64,000 nt of DNA, taken from the NCBI GenBank assembly GCA_039917615.1, contig JBDSJD010000029.1, positions 124,001 through 188,000 of the forward strand. Direction: 5' to 3'. The notes beneath the pieces were generated by a model. The model had not been told where the DNA came from. It did not search any database and saw only the letters and a program-made list of their open reading frames with translations. The stretch is from ZC4RG30 sp039917615 (lineage in GTDB: Bacteria; Pseudomonadota; Gammaproteobacteria; Steroidobacterales; Steroidobacteraceae). Position numbers and translations under genes: made by a program. Below, in pieces: positions 40,589 to 48,706 of this stretch (its first letter is position 1; each line of letters begins with the position of its first letter).

Positions 40589-40702
40589 GAGCGCCACAAA
40601 CGCTCCCCGCTACCCTCCCTGAGCGGGTCGACTGCCAGGCATTTGAGACCTGTCTGGTAGTCCTTTCAACCCCGGCGGGTTACCCCGCCGGGGTTATTTC
40701 TT
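40589..40702 (+). ncRNA. ErsA/Spot 42-position small RNA candidate
   Basis: About 114 nt between polA and engB, the slot of Spot 42 (enterics) and ErsA (Pseudomonas). It follows an envelope-stress promoter and ends in a strong terminator. Hairpin 1: CCCGCT (40606-40611) with AGCGGG (40622-40627), loop ACCCTCCCTG, which presents CCCUCCC, complementary to Shine-Dalgarno sequences. Hairpin 2: GACTGCCAG with CTGGTAGTC (40629-40661). Terminator stem: 40668-40695. ErsA is also transcribed by sigma-22 and base-pairs through a C-rich segment. Homology is by position, promoter and motif, not alignment. Confidence 0.65.
40668..40695 (+). terminator. strong intrinsic terminator of the sRNA/polA unit
   Basis: A perfect 12-bp stem, AACCCCGGCGGG (40668-40679) with CCCGCCGGGGTT (40684-40695), 4-base loop, followed by ATTTCTTTG. 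The U-rich tail is on the plus strand only. The loop contains the engB stop codon (40680-40682, minus strand), so the hairpin also caps the convergent engB transcript. Confidence 0.85.
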
Positions 40703-41282
40703 TGTTCGCCAGCCAGCGCCGCAGCACCGCGCGCGCGTCTTCCACACCCGTGCCTTTGAGGGCCGAAAACAGCTGGCAACTAGCCAGGCCTTCCAAAGCA
40801 ACCTGCGCCGCACGCAGCGCCGCCAACGCCTGCCCGCGCGGCAATTTGTCCGCCTTGCTCAGCAATACATGGGTGCGTTCCAAAGGGCGGTCCGCCCACT
40901 CCAGCAAATTAAGGTCCAGATCACCCACTCCGCGCCGGCTATCCACCACCAGCAACAGGGCCGCAAAGCTCTCGCGCTGTCGCAGCGCGTCTCCCATGGG
41001 CCCCCAGGTGGCGCGAATGGCGCCGGGCACCGAGGCATGCCCATACCCCGGCAGATCCACCATGCGCTTGTTGGGCGCCAGCTCGAAATAGTTGTACAAC
41101 TGGGTGCGACCCGGCGTGCGACTGGTGCGCGCCAGACCGTGCCGGCCCAGGAGGGAATTGATCGCGCTTGATTTGCCGCAGTTGGAGCGTCCCGCCACCG
41201 CCACTTCCCAACCTGTGTCAGGGGGGAAATGCACCGGCGCCGCCGCACTGGTCAGGAACTGCACACCGGGGAACTGGCTCAT
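40680..41282 (-). CDS. engB: ribosome-biogenesis GTPase EngB (YsxC/YihA)
   Basis: A 200-residue small GTPase. G1 GRSNCGKSS, G2 TSRTPGRTQ, G3 DLPGYG, G4 SKAD and a G5-like SALKG near the C-terminus; all required elements are present. It supports 50S assembly. ATG 41282 is used; a TTG at 41306 is weaker. Convergent with polA, as in other gammaproteobacteria. Confidence 0.94.
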   Translation of the reverse strand: MSQFPGVQFLTSAAAPVHFPPDTGWEVAVAGRSNCGKSSAINSLLGRHGLARTSRTPGRTQLYNYFELAPNKRMVDLPGYGHASVPGAIRATWGPMGDALRQRESFAALLLVVDSRRGVGDLDLNLLEWADRPLERTHVLLSKADKLPRGQALAALRAAQVALEGLASCQLFSALKGTGVEDARAVLRRWLANKEITPAG

Positions 41283-41363
41283 GGGCTGCAACGGGCTGAA
41301 AAACAACGCGCAGTGTACAATTGAAAAGATATTTGGCCCGCCTTACGGGAGTTTTGAGGATCC

Positions 41364-42029
41364 ATGACCTATTCCACGCTGTCTGCCACACGCCGGTTTC
41401 TTGCCGTTGCCTTTTTCACCCTGGGCTTCGCCACCGGCGATGCCATGGCCGCCGCTGCGGGAGACGCCGCAGCCGGCTCCACCAAGGCCGCCACCTGCAC
41501 CGCCTGCCACGGCCAGAACGGCAATAGCGTCAATCCGGATTGGCCGGTGCTCGCCGGGCAAAACGCGAACTATCTGAGCATCCAGATCCAGAATTTCCGC
41601 GGCGGCAAGCGCACCAACCCCCTGATGCAGCCCATGGTGCAGAACCTGACCGATCAGGACGTCGCCGACCTTGCTGCGTTTTTCTCCGCCCAGACGCCCA
41701 CCGGCAATGAAGCCGATCCGTCGTACTGGAAGGCCGGTGAAAAACTCTACCGCGGTGGCGACGCTGCTCGCGCCATTCCGGGGTGCGTTGCCTGCCACGG
41801 CCCAGTGGGTCGCGGCAACCCTGCTGCCGGCTACCCGGCGCTGCAGGCGCAGCATGCCGTGTACACCATCAAGCAACTGAATGATTACACCACCGACATG
41901 CGTTACGCGAAGAACGCAGCCGGTCAGTCGCAGGTCACCGCCAACGCGCAGATGATGAAAACCATCGCCGCTCGACTGACGCCAGAAGATCGCCGCAACC
42001 TGGCTTCCTACATTCAGGGAATCCGCTAA
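41364..42029 (+). CDS. diheme cytochrome c4
   Basis: A 221-residue periplasmic cytochrome with a signal peptide (cleavage near AMAAAAG) and two c-type domains, each with a heme motif: C45-TA-C48-H49 and C141-VA-C144-H145. Methionine ligands are likely in the NPLMQPMVQ and AQMMKTIA segments. Cytochrome c4 passes electrons to terminal oxidases. The gene follows engB divergently and precedes the dsbA-like gene, the order known from Pseudomonas. Confidence 0.92.
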   Translation: MTYSTLSATRRFLAVAFFTLGFATGDAMAAAAGDAAAGSTKAATCTACHGQNGNSVNPDWPVLAGQNANYLSIQIQNFRGGKRTNPLMQPMVQNLTDQDVADLAAFFSAQTPTGNEADPSYWKAGEKLYRGGDAARAIPGCVACHGPVGRGNPAAGYPALQAQHAVYTIKQLNDYTTDMRYAKNAAGQSQVTANAQMMKTIAARLTPEDRRNLASYIQGIR

Positions 42030-42031
42030 TC

Positions 42032-42865
42032 ATGAAGAAGCTGCTGTTGTTGGCTGCCATGTCGGGGCTGCTCGCCGCCTGTGGTGCAAAGAATTCAGGC
42101 ACCTCCACCACCCCCGCAGTGGACGGCACCGCAAAGCCGGCAACCCCAGCGCCCGCTGCAGCACCTACCAATGCCGAGCTCAATGCCGCCACCCAGGAAT
42201 CTGCTGGTGGAGAGGAAAGCGCTGGCGATGCTTCGCTCGAACGCATGACGGCGTTGCCCCAGAACGCGCAGCTGCCCGGCGGCCGCTGGAAGGCCGGGAC
42301 TCACTACATTCCTGTCGTGCCGGCGCAGAACACCAGCGCCGAACCCGGCCAGGTTGAAGTGATGGAAGTGATGTGGCTGGGCTGCGAGCACTGCGCAGAT
42401 CTGGAACCAACCATCGATAGCTGGGCGAAGCAGAAACCCGCGTATGTCAAATTTGTGCAAGAGCCCGTCATGTGGGACGACGTCAAGCGCGCGCACGCCA
42501 AACTGGTTGCCACGCTGCAGGTGCTGGGCAGAGGCGATCTGATCCCCAAGGCCTTCGATGAGATCCACGTCCGCAAGAACATCCTGATCTCACGCACCCT
42601 TAACCCCGCGGAAACCCAGGCCCTGCAAACGACATTCGCGAAGGCGAATGGCATTCCGGAGGCGGATTTCAAGCGCGAATACGCAGGTTTCGCGGTGAGT
42701 ACCCGCCTGCAGCGGGCCGAAGAAATCACCCGCCGCTACCGCGTGGAGACGGTGCCGGTGATCTTCATCAATGGGAAATACCAGACCGACGTGAGCATGG
42801 CCGGCGGCAAACAACAGCTGATGCAGCTGATCACCGATCTGGCTGCTTTCGAAAAGGGCCGCTGA
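42032..42865 (+). CDS. DsbA-like thiol:disulfide lipoprotein
   Basis: A 277-residue DsbA-fold protein: signal with lipobox LAAC (C17), a long Ala/Pro/Thr linker, and a thioredoxin domain with active site C118-E-H-C121 and cis-Pro TVPV. Classical DsbA has CPHC and is soluble; here Glu replaces Pro and the protein is predicted to be membrane-anchored. The substitution should shift redox potential. It lies 2 bases after the cytochrome c4 gene, so the two are co-expressed. Confidence 0.88.
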   Translation: MKKLLLLAAMSGLLAACGAKNSGTSTTPAVDGTAKPATPAPAAAPTNAELNAATQESAGGEESAGDASLERMTALPQNAQLPGGRWKAGTHYIPVVPAQNTSAEPGQVEVMEVMWLGCEHCADLEPTIDSWAKQKPAYVKFVQEPVMWDDVKRAHAKLVATLQVLGRGDLIPKAFDEIHVRKNILISRTLNPAETQALQTTFAKANGIPEADFKREYAGFAVSTRLQRAEEITRRYRVETVPVIFINGKYQTDVSMAGGKQQLMQLITDLAAFEKGR

Positions 42866-42886
42866 CTGTTCGCCGGCGTTTGACGC

Positions 42887-43870
42887 ATGCTGTCCGTCTA
42901 CTGTCTCGCGTCCGGCGGCCTGAAACTCCTCGAACGCGACCGTGACGCGCCCTTGCCTGAAGAGGCCGTGTGGCTCGACCTGCTCGAGCCCACACAGGAC
43001 GAAGAACACCTGGTGGAAGTCCGGCTGGGTCTGGACATCCCCACCCGCGAGGAAATGCGCGAGATCGAGTCTTCCAGCCGGCTGTATGAAGAAGCTGGCG
43101 CGCTCTATCTCACCGCCACGATTGTTACCAGGCTCGACACCAACCTGCCCGAGAACGCGCAGATCACTTTCATCCTGAAAGGCACGCGGCTGGTCACCAA
43201 CCGCTATGTCGATCCGTTGCCGTTCAGTCGTTTTGTGGCGTACACCGAACGGCACCCGCTGGCCAACACCAATGGGCCAGCGGTGCTCGCCGGGCTGCTC
43301 GAATCCATCGTCAACCGCATTGCCGATGTGATCGAACGCGTGGGCGCGGACATGGATGCCGCTTCAGCGGAGGTGTTCAATCGCAAGAACCTGCTGGGTG
43401 GCAAGCATCGGCGCTCGCAGCGTGACTATCGGAACTTGCTGGAACGCATTGGCCAGTGCGGCGAACTCATCGCCAAGGCCCGTGAGAGTCTGGCCAGCCT
43501 CGCCCGTCTGCTCGCCTTCGTGCAACAGTCCACCACAACCGTGCCCCAGGATGTACGCACGCGGTTGCGGACACTTTCCAAGGACGTGTTCGCCATGAGC
43601 GACCATGCCAGCTTCCTGGGTACCAACCTGAATTTCATCCTCGATGCCACGCTCGGGATGGTCAACATCGACCAGAACAACATTTTGAAGATCTTTTCGG
43701 TGGTCACCGTGTTTCTGCTGCCGCCATCGGTCATCGGCGCCGTCTTCGGCATGAATTTCGATCACATTCCCTATGCACACGAACCCTGGGGATTCGTGGC
43801 AGCGCTGGGCGTGATGGTGCTGTCTGCCGTGATTCCCTGGCTGTGGTTCCGGCAGCGCGGCTGGCTGTAA
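42887..43870 (+). CDS. CorA/ZntB-family divalent cation channel
   Basis: A 327-residue protein with a large cytoplasmic N-terminal funnel and two C-terminal membrane helices. The pore signature GMN is at residues 288-290 (FGMNFDHIPY), ending helix 1, and the loop before helix 2 is HEPWGF. Mg2+ uptake, or Zn2+ in ZntB-like members, is expected. Start ATG 42887 gives the usual family length. Followed by tRNA-Arg. Confidence 0.9.
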   Translation: MLSVYCLASGGLKLLERDRDAPLPEEAVWLDLLEPTQDEEHLVEVRLGLDIPTREEMREIESSSRLYEEAGALYLTATIVTRLDTNLPENAQITFILKGTRLVTNRYVDPLPFSRFVAYTERHPLANTNGPAVLAGLLESIVNRIADVIERVGADMDAASAEVFNRKNLLGGKHRRSQRDYRNLLERIGQCGELIAKARESLASLARLLAFVQQSTTTVPQDVRTRLRTLSKDVFAMSDHASFLGTNLNFILDATLGMVNIDQNNILKIFSVVTVFLLPPSVIGAVFGMNFDHIPYAHEPWGFVAALGVMVLSAVIPWLWFRQRGWL

Positions 43871-43906
43871 GGGCCCTGATTCAGGTAGGCTTCTGCCCCC
43901 TGCGTT

Positions 43907-43983
43907 GCGCCCGTAGCTCAGCTGGATAGAGTACTGCCCTCCGAAGGCAGGGGTCACTGGTTCGAATCCAGTCGGGCGCGCCA
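43907..43983 (+). tRNA. tRNA-Arg (anticodon CCG)
   Basis: A 77-base cloverleaf with encoded CCA: acceptor GCGCCCG (43907-43913) pairs with CGGGCGC (43973-43979), the D arm contains AGCTCAGCTGGATAGAGT, and the anticodon arm is CTGCC-CTCCGAA-GGCAG with anticodon CCG. The T arm contains GGTTCGAATCC. Reads CGG codons, which are common in this GC-rich genome. A Fic gene begins the accessory segment just downstream; no repeated tRNA 3' end was noticed, so integration here is not shown. Confidence 0.96.
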
Positions 43984-44072
43984 GCCAAATTCAAGTGTTT
44001 TCTGTCTGTCTCGGCCTTTCGTTGCAACTCCCGTACGGACGCCTGTACGCATGGAGAGTGTCGAATTGTTGA

Positions 44073-45545
44073 TCAGCGGCGGTGCTCGCGCAGAGTTGCC
44101 TCGATGAAGTCGAACAATTCAGGCTGCACCATCCCCTCGAACTGCTTGCGTCGATTAAGCGAAAGCGTGCTGCCGCTGGACCAAGCCATGCGAATGAGCA
44201 TCGAGAGCGTGCTGCCCGGCACGTCAAATCGTTCATTCACGGCGCGCATCGTTGCGTCGTAGGCCAGAAGAAACTGAACTTCGCCCTGAAGGTCATTGCG
44301 CAGCGTTTCTTCGGCCATGTGATACATGAACAAGACACTTTCTGTCGCATCCCAATAGCGGTAGATCGCCGGGTGCCCACGGAACTCGAACTGGAATTCA
44401 TCACCGTCGAGCCAAAGCACGTTCCACAGTTCGCGTGCGGGCTTTGAGAACGATGTGAGCGCCGCAAGGTATTCGACCTCATTCCGCTTCATGGCAATGG
44501 ATAGCGGCAGGATGTGGCCGTTCGGCAGTGCCTTGGACTGGCACAGCGTGTAGTGCGAAAGGAAGCGCGACAGGCGCCCGTTGCCATCAAGGAACGGATG
44601 GACGAATACGAACCCGAAAGACACGAGAGTGGCACGCACCAGCGGGGAGAGGTCCGGGCAGAGCTTGCCATTGGCGAGCCGGTCTATGCTCTCCATGAGC
44701 GAAAGAACTTCTTCCTGCGGCGGTGGCACATAGGTCACGCCCGCCGCACCGGGCACGCTGTTGGTGAGGTAGTTCTGTTTGGTTCGGAAGGTAGCCTCGT
44801 GCGAGAACGCGTTTGGCACGACTACATTCTGCAGCGCCGTGAGGTGCTCTTCGGTCAGGTCATGCGGGGCATGCGCATGGCGCAGCAGCGACGCGAAGGC
44901 CTCGGCCTTGTTTCCGCCAGGCGCTTCGCCTTCCAATGCATAACTGCTGCGAGTCTCGGACAGGTAGGCCCAGCCCAGAACGCGCTCCAGCTGCTGCGGC
45001 GCGAAACTCTTGAGATAGGCCATCGCCTCGCCCAACGGATCGCTTGCCAGACACTGCTGGATTTCAGGCGTGAGGCGCACCGTCGGGCAGTGGTCGAAAT
45101 CCCCCAAGCCGTTGAAGTCGATGCGCCAGCGCTGATCACGCGGGCCTGGTGCCGTCAGATATTTCTCTGGATCGAAGAGCGGATATACAGTGCCTCCGAC
45201 TTCGGGCGGCAGATCTTCCAGTTGCTGCCCGGTGAAGCGTTCCCACAGGTAACACAGCTTGCGCAGATAGCCGCCAGTGGGTTGCGCACGCAGGGCGGTG
45301 AGGAGGTCGGCACCTGGAACATGGGGACAGATTGCCGCGAGCTGCGCCAGGTCCGTCCCTTCATGCTTCAGGGCAAACAGCAGCTGCTCGATAACTCCGT
45401 CGCCCGGAGCGACGCCGGAGGGGATGGAAATCTCCGCCTGCATCGCCTGGATGCGAGTCACCGGACGGACGACCGCGGGTCGCGTCACAGGGAGAGTCCC
45501 GAGACCCAGCTGGTCGCGAAGCCGTGCGTAGCCAACTTTGGACAT
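44073..45545 (-). CDS. Fic family protein, class II, large
   Basis: A 490-residue Fic protein. The N-terminal 160 residues resemble a helical DNA-binding or adaptor segment. The inhibitory helix S201-YAL-E205-G206 matches (S/T)xxxE(G/N), and the catalytic loop HPFLDGNGRLSR spans 316-327. A C-terminal helical region (TLSMLIRMAWSSGSTL.RRKQF) follows. Nucleotide transfer under self-inhibition is expected. It is unrelated in domain plan to the 375-residue Fic protein at 27264. Confidence 0.92.
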   Translation of the reverse strand: MSKVGYARLRDQLGLGTLPVTRPAVVRPVTRIQAMQAEISIPSGVAPGDGVIEQLLFALKHEGTDLAQLAAICPHVPGADLLTALRAQPTGGYLRKLCYLWERFTGQQLEDLPPEVGGTVYPLFDPEKYLTAPGPRDQRWRIDFNGLGDFDHCPTVRLTPEIQQCLASDPLGEAMAYLKSFAPQQLERVLGWAYLSETRSSYALEGEAPGGNKAEAFASLLRHAHAPHDLTEEHLTALQNVVVPNAFSHEATFRTKQNYLTNSVPGAAGVTYVPPPQEEVLSLMESIDRLANGKLCPDLSPLVRATLVSFGFVFVHPFLDGNGRLSRFLSHYTLCQSKALPNGHILPLSIAMKRNEVEYLAALTSFSKPARELWNVLWLDGDEFQFEFRGHPAIYRYWDATESVLFMYHMAEETLRNDLQGEVQFLLAYDATMRAVNERFDVPGSTLSMLIRMAWSSGSTLSLNRRKQFEGMVQPELFDFIEATLREHRR

Positions 45546-45868
45546 TAAATTATCTGTGTGACACGATTTATATCAATACAGCCGTAGTTCCATAGACAAT
45601 TATCACTTCCCACCTGTTGGGGCCAGTTTTTTGTACAAAAATAGAGCTGAAAGATCTGATTTCTATCAGAACCGCAAGATTTGGGGGGTTAGAGGCGTCT
45701 CTGGCCTAACTTTCTATCAGCAGGCCGGCAGCCTGGTCACGCGCTTCACCCGGCCGGGCGCGCGAACTTGGTCACCTGATGCTGTCATTCAGCCTGTCAC
45801 CGAGTCCGCGCGATGCAGAAAAGACCATGGATCGACTCGCCGCAGCGCTAGAAACCTACTTCCAAGTT
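45546..45868. other. intergenic region upstream of the Fic gene
   Basis: About 320 bases without a credible gene. It has an AT-rich block near 45560-45600, with a possible minus-strand -10 (TATAAA), a 14-bp palindrome TTTTTGTACAAAAA (45628-45641), and a TTTCTATCAG direct repeat (near 45660 and 45711). These may control the Fic gene. The 92-residue plus-strand frame has no ribosome site. Confidence 0.4.
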
Positions 45869-45896
45869 TGGCCGCGCCCATCGTCAGGCGCGGCCA
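45869..45896 (-). terminator. hairpin after the lipoprotein gene
   Basis: A perfect 10-bp stem, TGGCCGCGCC (45869-45878) and GGCGCGGCCA (45887-45896), with an 8-base loop, 6 bases past the stop of the lipoprotein gene on the minus strand. No U-run follows, so it may act with Rho or protect the transcript end. Confidence 0.5.
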
Positions 45897-45902
45897 GTAC
45901 GC

Positions 45903-48647
45903 TTACTGAGCCCGTTGCCGGCACAAATATACAGGCAGGCGGAACGGAATGCTGTTCTGCGTTGGCCGGAGGCCCAAGATATCCCCAGTGCACCAGGTTA
46001 TGAACGGCGATGCTGGCGCCGGAAAATGTGCAGCCAACGCAGTAGTCGCTACACGACTGCTGAAAGAGGCCGCCGGGGCAATATAGTAGTAGACCGGCGA
46101 AGGATATCGGCCGTCCAGAACCGAATTGGCGCCGGGCAGTCTGTACTCGAAGTTCGGGAAGCGGTTGTTTAGCGCTGCTGTTTGCATGAAGCCAGGTGCC
46201 ACATTCGCTGTCGCGGTACCGCCGCCACTTGCTGGCATTGCGGCGGTCGGGGTGAATGCATGCGTCAACAGCAACCAAGCGTCATCCTGGGCCTCGACTG
46301 CAAGCGTGATGGTCTGGGCTTCTGGCAGCAACCTTGGCCGGTTGATCGGTGTGCAAAAGGTGCGTGCATCGCGCCTCTGCCAAGTGCCGGTCGGGGCTTC
46401 AAAATCCTCAGTGACAAAGCACGCGATTGCCAGATTGGTAAGGCCGTTGACGCCAATGTGGTTGCCATACGTGGTGGTTTTGTCCCACGTAAAGAATCGG
46501 CGATGATCCTGCGAAATGAATCCGCCGGTCAACTCATTATCGATGGAGGGCACCTCGGTGAGCTCCCAATCCACCTGGCTGGTGATGCCCGCCGTGGTGG
46601 AATTTCCAGTACCGGTTGGCGCGGCAGGCGTGGGAGGATAGGCAGTGATGGCTCCCGCGAATGTGAACGTTGCGCTGGAATTGCTGGCAGCGGTACCGCC
46701 GTAGGGGCCGGCCGTGCCTGTAATCCTTGCTGGCGTGGCGCCTGCCGCGGCTGTCTTCATGACATTGCCCAGATTGGAATGGCGAACTGGCAAGGCAGCG
46801 TTGGGAACCGTCGTGTAGACCAATGCGCCTGGCAGCGCGCTGATTCCCGGCGTATCGGTGCCACAGGAGTTGCTGCTGTTGAACCCATTGTTCTCGTCCG
46901 AATTGAACCCCTGTGAACATGTCGCAGCGGTAGTGCTTCCGAGGGGGAACACGGTATTGGGGGCTGGAAATGTCGTATTGGGGTGCGTATCAGTATGGAG
47001 GGTGAAGCGCAGCCTTCCTGCCGGATTCGTGGACGTAACCGCCGCGTCGTTGGCCGCTAGCGTGGCGCTGTAATCATAGAAGCCATGCTCCACCTGGACG
47101 CCGTGCGCGGTGAGCGCGTCGTTGTGATGGGAACCATACAGGAAGGTGCCATCGTCGAAAAACGTAATGACGTTATTGCTTGCCGTATTCTGGACGGTCA
47201 AGTCAAAAGGAACCCACTTGCTGGTCACGACTTTGGTGGCCAGGGTGGAGGCAGGGCTGGCCGCCGTTCCCGTATTGACGTTGGTCAGGAACGTAGCCAC
47301 CGTCTTGGTAAGCCTGTAGATGCCGTTCAACGCATTGGCGGCGCTGGGACGGTTCCGGCAGTGCAGAATCAATCGCGTACCGGCCACGGGCTGATTGGCG
47401 GCGGCCGCGATTCCATTGGTGGTTCCAACGGCTGGGGAGACGGTGCTAGCCAAAACGCCTATGCCCGTAATGCTGGTCGGATTGAGTTGGACGAGGGCTC
47501 TCAGGCTGACATAGCCACCATCCGGGATGATGCAGGTCTGGCCCGCAGGCTGATTGGTCACCACCACCTGAAAATCCGCGTCTGCGTTGCTGGTGAATGC
47601 GGTCCCAAGGGCGGTGTCCGTGTTGTTGAACGTGAAAGCGATGCCGCCATTGCTGGAAGCCGTCGGCACTGGGAAAGCTCCGGCCGGCACAGTGGCCGTG
47701 CCCCTCACGAACTCGGCTCCGCCCTCGGAGCGCTGCCTACGCAGCTCAAGAGTCAGTCCTGCGCCCAGAGCAGGATCGGCCGCAACACCCGCTGGGCGGC
47801 TGTAATGAACAGCGCCGCCTATCGTGAACGTGCAGGCCCGCACCCAGGGCGCTGAGCCGGCCGCTGCGCTGGGCGGTACGCCCAAACCGCCGATATTCGC
47901 AGTGGGGTTTTGCTCGACGGTGCCAACAAGCCGATTCGTGGGATTGCTAAGCGGGCATCTGTTTTCAATGCCGCCCACCGCAGTGCTGGCACTGATTGTC
48001 CACTTGAAAAGCGGTGAACCCGCGCCGGCGCCGCCTCCATTGAACAGCTTGCCGACAAACGTCATCTTGAGGGAACTGATGTTGGCAGCGGTCACGAGCT
48101 GGTCATAAATTCCCTCTTCGGTTGTAAGGCGAACCTTGGCCCCTTGGGAATTGGCGAACGAAGAATCCAGATCCACGGTCAAGTCATACGTGGGCACCGT
48201 CACGTCTTGGATGCAGTCGATGAGCATTTCCGGGGGAGGCGAGGCGGTGGAAAGAGTGCCGCTGTGCGGCGTGCCCGCGCGGAATGAGCAGATCTTCCCG
48301 TAGGGCTGCCGGGTGATCTGGATGTTGTAAGGCACCGGATTGCCCTGAGCATCCCTCACCGCCCGTGTACCGAAGCTGAATAACACCGGGGTGTTCACCG
48401 GGGCAGCCCCGGCGGTGGGGGGGGTAGGAACCGGGGCGTAGACATCGAGATAATCGGCAGGATTGTTATTGGTCAGCACGAGCTGCCGCACGCTGCCCAG
48501 ACCGGCCACCTTGCCATACAACACCACAGTGGGCGTCGGCAGGTCGATGAACGGATCGGTGCGCACATCTTCAACGGCATTACAGCCCGCCAATGCGGCC
48601 AGAGCAAAGGCGGCGGCAAATCCCGAACGGCTAAACATCGAATTCAT
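45903..48647 (-). CDS. large secreted lipoprotein paired with TonB receptor
   Basis: A 914-residue lipoprotein: signal peptide with lipobox LAGC (C22), then a long beta-rich, Ala/Thr/Asn/Gly-rich chain with few charged residues and scattered cysteine pairs. No known domain recognised. It lies 59 bases after the TonB receptor gene, and both have a GGGGGAATT ribosome-site region, so they form one operon. A surface ligand-binding role beside the receptor, like SusD with SusC, is an analogy only. Confidence 0.75.
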   Translation of the reverse strand: MNSMFSRSGFAAAFALAALAGCNAVEDVRTDPFIDLPTPTVVLYGKVAGLGSVRQLVLTNNNPADYLDVYAPVPTPPTAGAAPVNTPVLFSFGTRAVRDAQGNPVPYNIQITRQPYGKICSFRAGTPHSGTLSTASPPPEMLIDCIQDVTVPTYDLTVDLDSSFANSQGAKVRLTTEEGIYDQLVTAANISSLKMTFVGKLFNGGGAGAGSPLFKWTISASTAVGGIENRCPLSNPTNRLVGTVEQNPTANIGGLGVPPSAAAGSAPWVRACTFTIGGAVHYSRPAGVAADPALGAGLTLELRRQRSEGGAEFVRGTATVPAGAFPVPTASSNGGIAFTFNNTDTALGTAFTSNADADFQVVVTNQPAGQTCIIPDGGYVSLRALVQLNPTSITGIGVLASTVSPAVGTTNGIAAAANQPVAGTRLILHCRNRPSAANALNGIYRLTKTVATFLTNVNTGTAASPASTLATKVVTSKWVPFDLTVQNTASNNVITFFDDGTFLYGSHHNDALTAHGVQVEHGFYDYSATLAANDAAVTSTNPAGRLRFTLHTDTHPNTTFPAPNTVFPLGSTTAATCSQGFNSDENNGFNSSNSCGTDTPGISALPGALVYTTVPNAALPVRHSNLGNVMKTAAAGATPARITGTAGPYGGTAASNSSATFTFAGAITAYPPTPAAPTGTGNSTTAGITSQVDWELTEVPSIDNELTGGFISQDHRRFFTWDKTTTYGNHIGVNGLTNLAIACFVTEDFEAPTGTWQRRDARTFCTPINRPRLLPEAQTITLAVEAQDDAWLLLTHAFTPTAAMPASGGGTATANVAPGFMQTAALNNRFPNFEYRLPGANSVLDGRYPSPVYYYIAPAASFSSRVATTALAAHFPAPASPFITWCTGDILGLRPTQNSIPFRLPVYLCRQRAQ

Positions 48648-48682
48648 GACAATTCCCCCAGAAATTCATTGATTGGCTTTGA

Positions 48683-48699
48683 GGGCGGCACACCCGCCC
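48683..48699. promoter_or_regulatory. intercistronic hairpin between receptor and lipoprotein genes
   Basis: GGGCGG (48683-48688) pairs with CCGCCC (48694-48699) around CACAC. It lies just after the receptor stop, so it may stabilise the upstream transcript or reduce read-through to the lipoprotein gene. Confidence 0.4.
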
Positions 48700-48706
48700 C
48701 GTAGCT

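Noticed and set aside
43907..44072. tRNA-Arg as an integration site for the following Fic gene
   Set aside because: No integrase gene and no second copy of the tRNA 3' end noticed in the window.
45631..45909. 92-residue plus-strand frame upstream of the Fic gene
   Set aside because: No ribosome site, and it runs through the hairpin at the end of the lipoprotein gene.
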